Notes: generated by a model from the sequence alone, not told the origin. Positions 1 through 10,046 are shown, counted from the first letter of the stretch. The stretch: 38,224 nt of DNA from Chara braunii (GCA_003427395.1 BFEA01000195.1:1819481-1857704); one strand, 5' to 3'. Made by a program: numbers and translations.

Positions 1-217
1 CAGTTCCATGTCGGGGCTGAGGGAGTCATAAAATTTCGAATTTCCTCCTTCTGAAGTCAGCCACAACGAGGGTCCAGTGGTTCATGTGTGCGATATGGAA
101 ACGGGCAATGATCAAGTCCATGTCACTTATTATAACGTTTTTCGACCAATATTGCACCTCTCGCTCTCGATACCTCATTTCACTGTCGAAAAGTTTGGTG
201 AAGAAAAACGAGCTCAC
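1..217 (-). pseudogene. Ulp1/SENP-type (C48) cysteine protease, C-terminal core, partial and frameshifted
   Basis: Family role: removal of SUMO-like modifiers; in plants Ulp1 domains are also carried by several DNA transposons. Seen: the minus-strand frame reads SSFFFTKL, then a YWSKNV segment (family: RWTKKV), then SDMDLIIARFHIAHMNHWTL followed by VVADFRRRKFEI. This is the order of the Ulp1 core, and the His of NHW is the expected catalytic His. The expected YDS (catalytic Asp) is present as YDSLSPDMEL, but one base out of frame: the reading frame hits TGA at 26-28 just before it. The catalytic Cys would lie beyond the window edge. No upstream WLND-type motif is visible; the frame instead continues through TAA (221-223) into the next entry. 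The displayed start is GTG, so this is not a real N-terminus. It is either a decayed exon or a pseudogene. The domain call is strong; whether the locus is functional is doubtful. Confidence 0.8.
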
Positions 218-220
218 CAG

Positions 221-844
221 TTATATTCTAGGAATGCAACCCTTTCCTGTTCTAATCACGGTTTCATTCTCTGCGGCGGAGCCCTTTGCCACCAACCGTT
301 TCATGGCCTCGGCGGTATGCTGACCATAGACAGCATACCAATCGAACTCTGCAGAGTCCCTTTGGCAGAACTCGTTCGGCATGATTCGCCTTCCCTGTCC
401 GTCGACAATGTCGTTCGGGTCAACCGGTGCAAGAACGAGTTCAAGATTATCCCACGTTCCTGGGTCGACAGTGGTGAAGCTTTCGATGGGATTTTCGATG
501 CCTCTTACAATGTTCTCAGACAGAAAGCAGTGGTTATAAAGAATTTTCCCACGGGGAATGCGTTTGATTCTTGTGACGTCGACGTTAACAACATGGACGT
601 GTTGCCTGGCGAAGCCGTGCTCGTCGTATTCGAGAAAGAAACAGTGCTTCGTGTCGAGGGGTGTAGCGTGCTGAACCGGGTCGTCAACACCTTCGGGCAT
701 GCGAGGCCCCACCCCCTCGCCCTCATCCCCCGAGTCCCGCAGTTCGTGTGGCTTGACCCTCTGCGAGTCTTTCCTACAGCCGTCACGACCGTCACCATGA
801 TTGCCAGTTCGCCCCCCCCTGCCAGTTTTTCGAGGAGCCTGCAT
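221..844 (-). pseudogene. Unrecognised protein segment with GQHTAEA motif, in frame with the Ulp1 relic
   Basis: An open segment of 207 codons. It sits in exactly the same reading frame as its neighbours on both sides, divided from them only by TAG at 848-850 and TAA at 221-223. The N-terminal third is basic and Gly/Arg-rich. The middle reads HCFFLEYDEHGFARQHVHVV and then NVDVTRIKRIPRGKILYNHC. The end has DPGTWDNLELVLAPVDPNDI and then FDWYAVYGQHTAEAMKRL. The last motif recalls ParB/sulfiredoxin-like proteins, where a G-Q-H/N-R/T signature binds nucleotide, but this is a weak motif-level resemblance and I do not assign a function. Protein-like composition and shared frame with the Ulp1 core suggest one former polyprotein or multi-exon gene, possibly of a transposon. 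Confidence 0.5.
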
Positions 845-847
845 TTC

Positions 848-2110
848 CTAGGATGCCGTCAAAGCTCCACGAGCCTCATTGATGGCGTCATTCCTCGCTT
901 GTTTCGTTTGACTCATTCGAGAGATCGACACTTCTCCCCTTTTTATCTTTCCCTGTGAGCCATGTTTGTCTCTCTCATCCTTCGCCTGGTTATGTGACTT
1001 CGACACTCCATGGGAGGTTGCAGGTCGACCATCAGCGTCGTCCGCATCACCAATGTCGTTTGCGTCATCCCCACGGCAAGTCTGTGTTTCATTGACGTCG
1101 CGGCGACGCTCGCATTGGTAGAAGCGATTGTCTTTGACTTCCTCACCACCAACGTATCTATCATTGTCCACGTCATTGTCTTCACCATCCACATCTCCTT
1201 CATTGCCCCCGTCGTCCTCCTCACCACCGTCCTCCCCCTCTTGGCCCTCTTGGCCCTCGCATTCCTCCTCGTCGAAGGCACCTGCACCTCCCCGGGAACG
1301 ATGTTGGGGATTAGCCCGGTGGCGCAGAGCTGCGTCGTCGTAGTCTGTGGCCTCGCTGGGCTGCTCGGCCGCATCCTGACCTTGTTGATGTGAGGGCGGG
1401 AGTGGAGCAGAAAGAGCCTGGGCAAACGCATTCGATGAAGAAGGGTGAGTTGGCAATTGCTTCCTCTTCGCACCCAGTGTGGCCGGCGGATCTTGGCGTC
1501 GTTTGGGACCCGCGTCAATGGGCACGAAAGCACAGTCCACTTGTTGGGCAACACGCAGCTTCGTGAATTGTTCCCTGTATCGCATTACAACACCTGCCAG
1601 CTGGTCCGTTGGAATGTTGAACTGGACCAAAGACCCGCTGAGCAGGAAAGCACTCTCGACGACGGGCAGGGAGCCAGTGACGCGGCAACCGTTGGTTTTG
1701 GAGAGGAACTTTTTTGGATCCAGCATTCGGAACTCAGTGCCGTCGCCACGCACGTTAAACGCTTTCATCGAGAAAGCCTTGACACCGTAGCCTTGTAAGA
1801 TACGAAGGTCAAGAGACACCTTGTTGTCTTCCTTGACCCAGTTTTTCCCCTCGCTGTCATAGACAGAGGTAAGAAAGAACGTCCTAAACTTCATATCGTC
1901 GTAGTTAGCCGTCCCCGCTTCATATTTATCAACCCCTCCGCAACAGTACCAACTGCCACCATTGTCATCGCTCAAGAAGACAACTGCTCCATAACCGAAT
2001 GTATGAAGACCACCAACCCAGTCAAGAGCCCAGGGTTTGTCGTTGTAGAGCTTAGATATGCCGTACGCAAGTTTCTCAGGGACGGAGGTTGAAGCAGATT
2101 TTCCCGAAGG
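848..2110 (-). pseudogene. Unrecognised protein with long acidic tract (upstream part of the Ulp1-containing frame)
   Basis: The frame is open far beyond this, to 2752, but above about 2110 it is only translation of the palindromic array, so I place the real coding part below 2110. The upstream part reads VPEKLAYGISKLYNDKPWAL, then GGLHTFGYGAVVFLSDDNGG, and later DLRILQGYGVKAFSMKAFNV and VMRYREQFTKLRVAQQVDCA. A Pro/Ser/Gln-rich linker follows, then a run of about 50 residues made almost only of E, D and G (around 1150-1290), then a Lys/Arg-rich end. TAG at 848-850 ends it, and the next codons continue in frame into the GQHTAEA segment. A pyrimidine-rich stretch at about 2112-2130 (minus strand) could precede a splice acceptor, so the 5' exons may be missing. 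I recognise no family. Confidence 0.5.
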
Positions 2111-2210
2111 GGGGCATGACAAAAAAAAAGACAACAAGTGAACGCAATTGAGTGGCACAAAGAAACACTTGTTGCCTGAAGACCACAACACGGACACGGG
2201 CCCCCTTTGG

Positions 2211-3170
2211 TTATTTGCGGACCCCGAGAACGTCGGACCCCATGCACACGGGGTAGGGGTTCCGGCGTTCTGTATCCGCTGGACCCCCTCCCCCGATGAA
2301 TGCAAGGGGTTCGCCGGGTCCAGACCGCTGGACCGCCTCGCGCGAGGCGGCGTGGGGGTTTGCCGTTCCAGGAACGCCGGATCCCCTCGCCCGCGACGGG
2401 ATGGGGGTCCGGCGTTCCGAGAACGCTGGACCCTATCTTTATCAGCATGGGGGTCCGGCGTTCCCAGAACGTTGGACCCCATCTCTAACCGGCATGGTGG
2501 TCCGGCGTTCCCAGAACGCCGGAACCCCATGCCTGCAGCGCCGAGGGGGTCCGTCATTCCCACAACATTGGACCCCTTTGCCCGTCGCGGTATGAGGGTC
2601 CGACAGAACCTTCCCCCTCTCTCCCTCAACCGCAGCGCCGTAGGGGTCCGGCGTTCCCAGAACGCTGGACCCCTTCGCCCGTGGCGGCATGGGGATCCGG
2701 CGGTTTGAGTCCGCCTGACCCCCATGGCGCAACGAACATGGGGGTCCGACATTCTGGGAACGCCGGATCCCCCATGTCACGACACCCATGCCGCAGGGGG
2801 TATGGGGGTCCGTCATTCCGGGAACGCCAGATCCCCCATGTCCGCGGTGGCATGGGGGTCCGACAGAACCTTCCCCCCCTCTCCCTCGCCCGCAGTGCCA
2901 TGGGGGTCCAGTGTTCCCAGAACGCTGGACCGCTTCGCCCGTGGCGACATGGGGATCCGGTGGTTCGAGTCCGCCGGACCCCCATGCCGCAGCGGCCATA
3001 AGGGTTTGACGTTCTGGGAACGCAGGATCCCCCATGTCCGCGGCAGCACGGGGGTCCAGCGGAACCTTCCCCCCCCCTCCCTTGCTCGCAACGCCATGGG
3101 GGTCCGGCATTCTTGGAACGATGGACCTCCATGCCCATGGCGGCATGGGGATCCGGTGGTTCGAGACCCC
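2211..3170. repeat. Array of GC-rich palindromic units (GGGGTCC...GGACCCC)
   Basis: About twenty degenerate copies of a 30-35 bp inverted repeat. One arm reads GGGGTCCGGCGTTC and the other GAACGCTGGACCCC, separated by 2-3 bases. Clear units start near 2403, 2450, 2496, 2546, 2643, 2740, 2804, 2903 and 3100. A second hairpin type (GGGATCCGGCGG / CCGCCTGACCCC) occurs near 2691 and 2951. A third motif, GGGGTCCGACAGAACC followed by a C/T run, occurs near 2594 and 2861. Spacing is roughly 45-60 bp. Long ORFs here on both strands exist only because the repeat has few stop triplets. Confidence 0.85.
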
Positions 3171-3178
3171 CATGGCGC

Positions 3179-3357
3179 TGCGGGTGAGGGAGAGGGGGGT
3201 AAGGTTCCGCTGGACCCCGCGAAGGGGAGGGGGGGAAGGTTCCGTCGGACCCTGCGAGGACGAGGGGGGTAAGGTTCCGCCGGACCTCGCGAGGGAGAGG
3301 GGGAGAAGGTTCCGCCAGACCCCGCGAGGGAGAGGGGGAGAAGGTTCGCCGGACCCC
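3179..3357. repeat. 35-bp minisatellite, five units
   Basis: Five head-to-tail units of about 35-39 bp, each of the form GCGAGGGAGAGGGGG, AAGGTTCCGCCGGACCCC. The unit is the reverse complement of the GGGGTCCGACAGAACC-type motif in the adjacent palindrome array, so the two repeats are related. Confidence 0.85.
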
Positions 3358-3399
3358 CGTGCCGAGTTCGCCTGACCTCCATGGCGCTGTGGGTGGGGG

Positions 3400-3400
<1 letters not shown>

Positions 3401-3447
<47 letters not shown>

Positions 3448-3449
3448 AA
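3401..3449. repeat. Compound microsatellite (TC)n(AC)n
   Basis: A TC run passes directly into an AC run, then AAATAAATAAATAA. The same TC-to-AC succession borders the assembly gap at 4616. Confidence 0.95.
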
Positions 3450-3479
3450 CACACAAATAAATAAATAAAAAATATCCCC

Positions 3480-3665
3480 CCGACCGCATTGCGAATCAAC
3501 CATTCCAACAACTGTTACCACCGATCGATCCACGAATGAAATTGAGATTTCAAAAAAAAAACCTGGGGGGGAAGAATCACGATTCTCCCTCCCCCACCCT
3601 CATTGCCATCAACCATTCCATCAAGTATTAATGGATCCACGAATAAAGTTGAAATTTTGACAAAA
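3480..3665. repeat. Satellite block 1 (about 110-bp unit, 1.7 copies)
   Basis: The units share AATCAACCATTCCAACAA, a CGATCGATCCACGAAT box, a GAAATTTTGA-A-run and a G-run/AATC-GATT/C-run hairpin with the larger block at 7004-8092. Both blocks lie directly 3' of a CA microsatellite. Confidence 0.85.
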
Positions 3666-3900
3666 AAAGGCGGTGGGAACTACGTGGCACCCTCCGCCGC
3701 AGCCGCAGGATCCGAGTCCGCGGCCCGGATCCTAGGACGCGAGTTCGCGGCCTAGGCCATGCAGCCGAGTTTGCGCACAGGTGGGCGCGCGCCCTCGAGA
3801 TCCGAGCGCGCGCGCGGCCTGCGCACGTCGGCCGCTATAGGCCTGTGCAAAAAAAAAAAAAAAAAAACGAAAATTTGGGGGGGCGATTTTTGATGTGTGA
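3666..3900. other. GC-rich non-coding stretch with poly(A), before a gap
   Basis: 3666-3845 is GC-rich with CGCGCGCG-type runs; a 19-base A run follows at 3849-3867. I see no gene here. Confidence 0.4.
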
Positions 3901-4615
3901 NNNNNNNNNNNNNNNNNNNNNNNNNNNNNNNNNNNNNNNNNNNNNNNNNNNNNNNNNNNNNNNNNNNNNNNNNNNNNNNNNNNNNNNNNNNNNNNNNNNN
4001 NNNNNNNNNNNNNNNNNNNNNNNNNNNNNNNNNNNNNNNNNNNNNNNNNNNNNNNNNNNNNNNNNNNNNNNNNNNNNNNNNNNNNNNNNNNNNNNNNNNN
4101 NNNNNNNNNNNNNNNNNNNNNNNNNNNNNNNNNNNNNNNNNNNNNNNNNNNNNNNNNNNNNNNNNNNNNNNNNNNNNNNNNNNNNNNNNNNNNNNNNNNN
4201 NNNNNNNNNNNNNNNNNNNNNNNNNNNNNNNNNNNNNNNNNNNNNNNNNNNNNNNNNNNNNNNNNNNNNNNNNNNNNNNNNNNNNNNNNNNNNNNNNNNN
4301 NNNNNNNNNNNNNNNNNNNNNNNNNNNNNNNNNNNNNNNNNNNNNNNNNNNNNNNNNNNNNNNNNNNNNNNNNNNNNNNNNNNNNNNNNNNNNNNNNNNN
4401 NNNNNNNNNNNNNNNNNNNNNNNNNNNNNNNNNNNNNNNNNNNNNNNNNNNNNNNNNNNNNNNNNNNNNNNNNNNNNNNNNNNNNNNNNNNNNNNNNNNN
4501 NNNNNNNNNNNNNNNNNNNNNNNNNNNNNNNNNNNNNNNNNNNNNNNNNNNNNNNNNNNNNNNNNNNNNNNNNNNNNNNNNNNNNNNNNNNNNNNNNNNN
4601 NNNNNNNNNNNNNNN
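3901..4615. other. Assembly gap (715 N)
   Basis: A run of N. It is flanked by an A-run on the left and a TC/CA microsatellite on the right, which probably caused the gap. Isolated N also occur at 6912, 8462, 8465 and 8483. Confidence 1.
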
Positions 4616-4703
<88 letters not shown>

Positions 4704-4711
4704 GCACACAC
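4616..4711. repeat. Compound microsatellite (TC)n(AC)n
   Basis: TC run followed by about 38 AC repeats, ending in ACTTACATATACATAAAAAA. Confidence 0.95.
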
Positions 4712-4792
4712 ACTTACATATACATAAAAAATCTCGGGGTCCGTATAGCCCCACCAGCCCCAGAAAACAATAACGCATCACCGACAATGACG

Positions 4793-5112
4793 ATTTCGTC
4801 AAAATGGACATTATTTATTTTTTGAACGAAATTGAAACTGAGTTTTTTGGCCGAAAACTCGTCAAAATTTGTTGTTCCTAAGGTTCCAGCGTTTTACAAA
4901 TGTTGAACCCCCTGGCTGTACATGGACCTAGCTTGAGACCAGGTACCTCTAGGAAGGGCTGCTTGGAGGTACCTGGTCTCAAGCTAGGTCCATGTACAGG
5001 TAGGGGGTGCAACCTTAGGAACAACAAATTTTGACGCGTTTTCGGCCAAAAAGTTGAAAAAACTCAGTTTTAATTTCATTCGAAAAATAAAAAATGTCCA
5101 TTTTGACGAAAT
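4793..5112. mobile_element. 320-bp foldback (long inverted repeat) element
   Basis: The whole element is one hairpin. The left end ATTTCGTCAAAATGGACA is mirrored exactly at the right end (TGTCCATTTTGACGAAAT). Pairing continues through TTTTTGGCCGAAAA and AATTTGTTGTTCCTAAGGTT with a few indels. The innermost arms (about 4917-4952 and 4964-4998), with TGTACATGGACCTAGCTTGA on the left, are essentially perfect around an 11-base loop. I see no clear target-site duplication. It carries no ORF. It resembles a foldback/MITE-type element. Confidence 0.8.
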
Positions 5113-6443
5113 TGCAGTTAGACATCCAACAAAGTTACCACCCCCCTTAGACTATACACCCAAAAAAACAGCAATATTAAGATAACAATATATGTATATA
5201 TATAAACGTATGTATCAAGAAAAGTGGTAGAGCCCACACAAAAAAAAAAAACACCCCCCATCCCCCCCTTCCTGACCCGAAAATGAATTTTAACTACACA
5301 TGCATTACCAACCCCCCCATCCAAAAAAAAAGAACTCCCTTGATACACAAATAAAGCACACACGACTCCCCCTCAGCCTCCCCAACTCACCAACAGCTAT
5401 CACCACAACTTTGCCATCCAAGCGACATCCCATCCTCAGGAGTTGACACGAATAAAACAAACATGTACACGCAACTTTTTAACTCAAACGACGCAAAAAA
5501 AAAAAACCAGCAAAAAAATCTACAGATATGACACGTGCCTATTCACACAGACATATACCGTATACACGTCACTCATACCTCTACCCACAGACCAGACAAA
5601 AGATGCATTCGCTTTGCCTCCACTAGAGACAAAACATCCCCAAGACAAAATTCCTGACCATAACACGTACAGGCAGAAGCACCACAAACAAAAAAAAACG
5701 CCCTCCGCCACATGCATGACAAACCAAAAAAAACGAAGCCCCTCGCAAAAATCCTGCAGCACACTCCACCATAGCCACGCATCAAGACAAAAGACAATTG
5801 AGCACGCACAACGAGCCAATTCCTCCTCATGCTACAATTTGCCATATCACCTCCACCGCCGATCGAACACGAACACAGACCCCTGAACTAAGCTAGCCTC
5901 CCCGCCTATACCCGCTAACCTCGCATAGTGTCCTTCCACACCTACTCAGCATCACCAGCATGACAATCATCAACACCCTCCTCAATAACCCCACATTTGA
6001 CCCTCCCATACCCTCCCACCCACCACCCCTCCTACCCGCACCTGCATCCCTTCCACATCCAAAAAGAACCTCATACCCTCTACTTAAGAACACGACCTAC
6101 CGATGGGGATCCTCATAACCCGGCGTCGACCGATTCGATCCCACTCATCGTTCTGGTCTCGCAAACATTGTCTTCGACAATTCCACATCCCATTCTTCCC
6201 CTCCCAATCTTGAACATCTCCTTCCGTTGTACTCCTCCCTCTCTACCTCCTCCTTCACACGCGGTGCCGGTGTGCGAAATTCCACCCACCATAGCTTACG
6301 TTAGGTGTTGGATATTGCCTCTGATAGCTCCCACCTAACTGGTGGGAATGCATGCTACTTAGCGAGCCTATACCAGGTCGGCAGGATAGTCCCTTGAGCT
6401 GACAGACTCTGCGACCACTGGCGATTTCCTGAAGACTTGAACG
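5113..6443. other. A/C-rich stretch without a gene
   Basis: The plus strand is strongly rich in A and C with runs of each (for example 5241-5275). A short TA tract lies at 5190-5206. The ORFs here (such as a 147-codon frame at 5443-5886) have low-complexity K/T/H/P composition typical of the skew and I do not accept them as genes. I recognise nothing else. Confidence 0.4.
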
Positions 6444-6799
6444 ATGGCGCAGGGCACGGATTCTACCCCTGGCATTAACATCGAGGAATACATGGTACGT
6501 TCATTATCCATAAGCTTTCTCTGTATATCATCAGTTCAGTCTCTCTTCCTACACCTCTCCTTCTGGGAGCCAGTGGAATACCACCCTCTGATGAGCCGTG
6601 ACTTGTGCAAGCGGCGAAAAGCGCTTTAGGGGATGCGCCACCCCTTCTCCATCGACGAAATAGCCAATGTATGATGGCCATACCATCATTTGCTCCCTCC
6701 CATCTCTCTCTCTCCTTGCTGACTCTCTGTTGGCAGCAGGAAAGAGAATATGGCATACCCATGGATGGTGGATGCCTTTACACAGCAGAGCGTGCATGA
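6444..6799 (+). CDS. Possible two-exon small gene or gene relic (tentative)
   Basis: ATG at 6444 opens MAQGTDSTPGINIEEYM and is followed immediately by GTACGT, a good 5' splice site (about 6495). A pyrimidine-rich stretch ending TGTTGGCAG near 6737 is a fair 3' splice site. Joining them keeps the frame and continues QEREYGIPMDGGCLYTAERA to TGA at 6797-6799. The product would be only about 37 residues, so this could be a decayed remnant, a chance combination, or the start of a gene with other exons. No family recognised. Confidence 0.18.
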
Positions 6800-6861
6800 T
6801 CAAGGATGAGACCAAGAAAGGGTTCCCATACCGTGGGTTGCTATCGTAGCAATATGCTTGT

Positions 6862-6866
6862 ACACA

Positions 6867-6911
<45 letters not shown>

Positions 6912-6912
6912 N

Positions 6913-7002
<90 letters not shown>

Positions 7003-7003
7003 A
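6862..7003. repeat. (CA)n microsatellite
   Basis: About 65 CA repeats with one N at 6912, running straight into satellite block 2. Confidence 0.97.
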
Positions 7004-8092
7004 CCTCCAATCGCGATTCTCCCCCTCACCCGCATTGCCAATCAACCACTCCAACAAGTGCTACTACCAATCGATCGATCCACGAATAAAGTTAAATTTT
7101 CGAAAAACAAAGGTGGAGTGGAGAATCGCGATTCTCCCCCCCACCCTCATTGCCAATCAACCACTCCAACAAGTGTTACTACCGATCGATCGATCCACGA
7201 ATGAAGTTGAAATGTCAAAAACAAAAGGTAGGGGGGAGAATCGCGATTCTTCCACCCCACCCTCATTGCCAATCAACCATTCTATCAAGTGTTACTATCG
7301 ATCGATCCACGAATAAAGTTGAAATTTTGAAAACAAAAGGTGGGCGATTTTCCCCCACACCATCAATGCCAATCAACCATTCCAACAAGTGTTAATCGAT
7401 CCATGAATACACAAGGGCAAACTTTTGAAAAAAAGGAGGTGGGGGGGGGCCACCGTCATTGCCAATCAACCATTCCATCAAGTGTTAATCGATCAACGAA
7501 TAAAGTTGAAATTTTGACAAAAAAAGGCGGGCGGGAGAATCGCGATTCTCCCCCACACCCGCATTGCCAATCAACCATTCCTACAATTGCAACTACTGAT
7601 CGATCGATCCACGAATAAAATTGAAATTTTGACAAACAAAAGGCGGGGGGGGAGAATCGTGATTCACGATTCTCCCTCCCACCCGCATTGTGAATCAACC
7701 ATTCCTACAATTGTTACTACAGATCGATCGATCCACGAATAAAGTTTAAATTTCCAAAACAAAAAGATGGGGGGAGAATCGCGATTCTCCCCCCCGACCA
7801 CATTGCCAATCAACCATTCCAACAACTGTTACCACCGATCGATCCACGAATAAAGTTGAAATTTTGAAAACAAAAGGTGGGGGGAAGAATCGCGATTCTC
7901 CCCCCACTCTCAATGCCAATCAACCATTCCAACAAGTGTTAATCCATCCATGAATACACAGGGGTGAAATTTTGAAAAAAAAGAGGTGGGGGGAGAATCA
8001 CGACCCCCACCATCATTGCCAATCAACCATTCAATGAAGTGGTAATCGATCCATGAATAAAGTTGAAATTTTGACAAAAAAAGGCGGGCGGG
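7004..8092. repeat. Satellite block 2: ten units of 93-124 bp with higher-order structure
   Basis: Units counted from the box AATCAACCA start at 7040, 7155, 7271, 7371, 7464, 7569, 7693, 7808, 7918 and 8021. Each holds a CGATCGATCC box, CGAATAAAGTTGAAATTTTG, an A run, and in most units a perfect palindrome AGAATCGCGATTCT bracketed by a G run and a C run. Units 7271/7371/7464 are each closest to 7808/7918/8021, for example sharing ATGAATACACA or GACAAAAAAAGGCGGGCGGG, giving a second-order period of about 540-555 bp. The array stops abruptly at about 8092, where LINE sequence begins. Confidence 0.9.
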
Positions 8093-8650
8093 AGAATTTG
8101 GCTATGGCGTTGGTGGGACAGGATTTAGAATCAGATTGAAACCTCCCTACCATGGCTATGGAGTTGGAAGGCACTCCTCCAGGAGACCAGGACTCCATCA
8201 TGTGAAGACAGCTTCACAACTAACTTATTCACGATCGAAAGAAGGGTTGTCACATGGGCCATATGGTCTCGCAGGTGCACATTTGAAATGGAAGATGCCC
8301 GGCTTGATGGGCCTGAGTTCACGGATACCATCAAGAAACAAGTCCAACTAGAGATTAACTCTAGATGGGATTCAGTTAAAGAAAAACTTAAATTCTTAAC
8401 AACAGAAAAAGATATCAAACAACATATAAGAACATTCAATCAAAACTGGCTTGGAGGGGACNAANGTGGTAAAATAGGACAGNTTAAATGGAATGGAGTG
8501 TGCGATACTGCTCACGATGAGCTCCCAAGGAAGTACCACTTACACTTTAATGACTGGAGCAACATTGATCCCTCCATCCCCCTCAGCCCTCTATCTGAAT
8601 TTCCTGATCCTTTCCCTCCATCCAAGCTAGCTTTAGTCCATGGTTCATAG
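8093..8650 (+). pseudogene. LINE ORF2 C-terminus (zf-RVT-linked region), 5' truncated
   Basis: From the very first base after the satellite, the plus strand reads IWLWRWWDRI, stop, NQIETSLPWLWSWKALLQ, then SFTTNLFTIERRVVTWAIWS, RRCTFEMEDARLDGPEF and, near the end, LPRKYHLHFNDWSNIDPSIP. This aligns residue by residue with the C-terminal 200 residues of the relic at 12674-13912: there WQWWDRVWQQ, HPWPWEWRAIL, LSRRTILWILWWQRC and VPRDYHLRFKEWLLIDSGIP. One in-frame TAG (about 8127) and three N bases are present. The frame ends with TAG at 8648-8650. A 5'-truncated start is typical of LINE insertions. Confidence 0.75.
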
Positions 8651-8958
8651 TTTGTTCTTGAGTGATCAACGGTATCATAGTATTATGATGGTCTGTGGAA
8701 TCCAATCCCATCTCTTGATAAGTAATTTTGGCATGTTAGTGCTACCAGGTGTAATTGCATATCTGGCACTCGGGTAGGGTGAAGAGGCGCAACAATTTCT
8801 AGCATTCCCAGATCTGAAAGGTCGTTGGACCCACTTTCCAACATCATCCTTGTTGACTGTTCATTATTGATGATGTAAGGGATGCTGGACCCGGTTTCCA
8901 GCAGGTGCAGCTCCCCACCAATGGAACGGAGCCATCTACCAAAAAAAAAAAAAAAAAG
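8651..8958 (+). mobile_element. LINE 3' untranslated end with conserved tail motif and poly(A)
   Basis: Follows the LINE ORF without interruption. At 8878-8933 it carries the tail motif GATGCTGGACCCGG, TTTCCAGCAGGTGC, AGCTCCCCACCAATGG, and 18 A at 8941-8958 end the element. A partial repeat of the same motif (GTTGGACCCACTTTCC) lies at 8823-8840. Confidence 0.65.
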
Positions 8959-9269
8959 GGGGAGCCACACGTGCTGGGAACCGGTAAGATAACCTGAGTT
9001 TACATAACTCACGTCTTCGTGTACATACACGTGTAGATGAAATCACTCCTATCTATTCAGTAGTCAAAATATTTTCTGCAGCTGGTTGGTGGGAGGGGGG
9101 GAGGGGGCAAAACACAACCCCCTTTTACTCTTGGAGGGTGCCAGTCGGGTTATTTATCCCTGGCAAGAATAAGGAAGCACACCTACCTGCGACATTCCAT
9201 TCTTTGTAGGTGAGACCTGTGGCTTGCTGTCATTACCACATCTTGTCAATGTGAACGACTACAATGTAC

Positions 9270-9323
9270 AGGGACAATGGACCCGCTTTCCAGCAGGTGC
9301 TGCTCCCCACCATTAGACGGAGC
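9270..9323 (+). repeat. Retroposon tail-motif copy
   Basis: GGGACAATGGACCCGC, TTTCCAGCAGGTGCTGC, TCCCCACCATTAGACGGAGC: the same motif as at 8878 and 21233. No poly(A) follows here. It shares the neighbouring TGCTAGTGGTG with the 21233 copy. Confidence 0.7.
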
Positions 9324-9808
9324 AGCACCACGTGTGCTAGTGGTGCGTGGTCAAGTCTAGTTGTGGCACAAATGAGTTTAGGGCGATCAAAATCATGTGC
9401 GGGCAACAAACTCACGCGATTAGTTAGAAAGGTCAACAAAAACATGCGCACGAGTTTGAAAAGGTCCACAAAATCACGCGCAGGCCGCAACCATTTTTAG
9501 CCATACCGCCCTTTTCAAACTCCGCACCAGATTTTGTTGCCCTCAGATGTCTTTTTACCCCTTCAAAACTGAAAGTGTGACACTGCCAGACTTGTTTCAC
9601 AAATAAAAAAGAAAAAAGAAAAAGGAACTAAAGTTAATGAATGAAGAAGACAGTAATTGTTGAAACTGTTGAAAGATAAAGCCGCCAATAGGTAGCGGGA
9701 GACTAACAAAAGAACCCAGTCCTACCCAGCTGGATTTTAATCCCTTGAGAACCACGACCTCCAAGTTGCACATCCTACTGAACATTTCTAAGATTTCTTC
9801 ATGTATTG

Positions 9809-9862
9809 TGGGACGCAGGACGGGGTTTTCAGTAGGTGAAGCTACAAACCAGTAGATGGAGC
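9809..9862 (+). repeat. Retroposon tail-motif copy, diverged
   Basis: GGGACGCAGGACGGGG, TTTTCAGTAGGTGAAGC and CCAGTAGATGGAGC align with the tail motif. A-rich sequence (AAAAGGAAAAAAGAGG) follows. The rest of 8959-10046 shows no gene. Confidence 0.55.
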
Positions 9863-10046
9863 AATGTCATCCAATAAAAGGAAAAAAGAGGATAAGTAAA
9901 TTAAAGAACCGGATACAGAGTCTAAGAAAACACCATACCCAGGGTGCCTATCCGCAGCTGGAATTCTAAGCCTTTTTCGTCACATGAAAACATTGTTATG
10001 CTGCTATGACCTTTTTTTTCTTAAAAAAAGAAATTAAAAAAATAAC

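Noticed and set aside
77-958. Plus-strand 293-codon ORF
   Set aside because: It is the shadow of the minus-strand frames; the Ulp1 motifs and in-frame continuity are on the minus strand, and the plus product has no domain-like pattern.
2148-3489. Many long ORFs on both strands with RRSQNAGP/PPDPHAA-type repeats
   Set aside because: They are translations of the palindromic array in several frames at once, open only because the repeat lacks stop triplets.
3732-4825. ORFs crossing the N gap
   Set aside because: They consist of gap characters plus CA/TC microsatellite translation.
5443-5886. 147-codon ORF
   Set aside because: Lys/Thr/His/Pro-rich product of an A/C-skewed stretch; no motif, and equally long frames exist on the other strand.
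7004-8092. CRISPR-like regular repeats
   Set aside because: Unit lengths vary from 93 to 124 bp, similarity covers the whole unit with no unique spacers, and the context is eukaryotic; this is a satellite.
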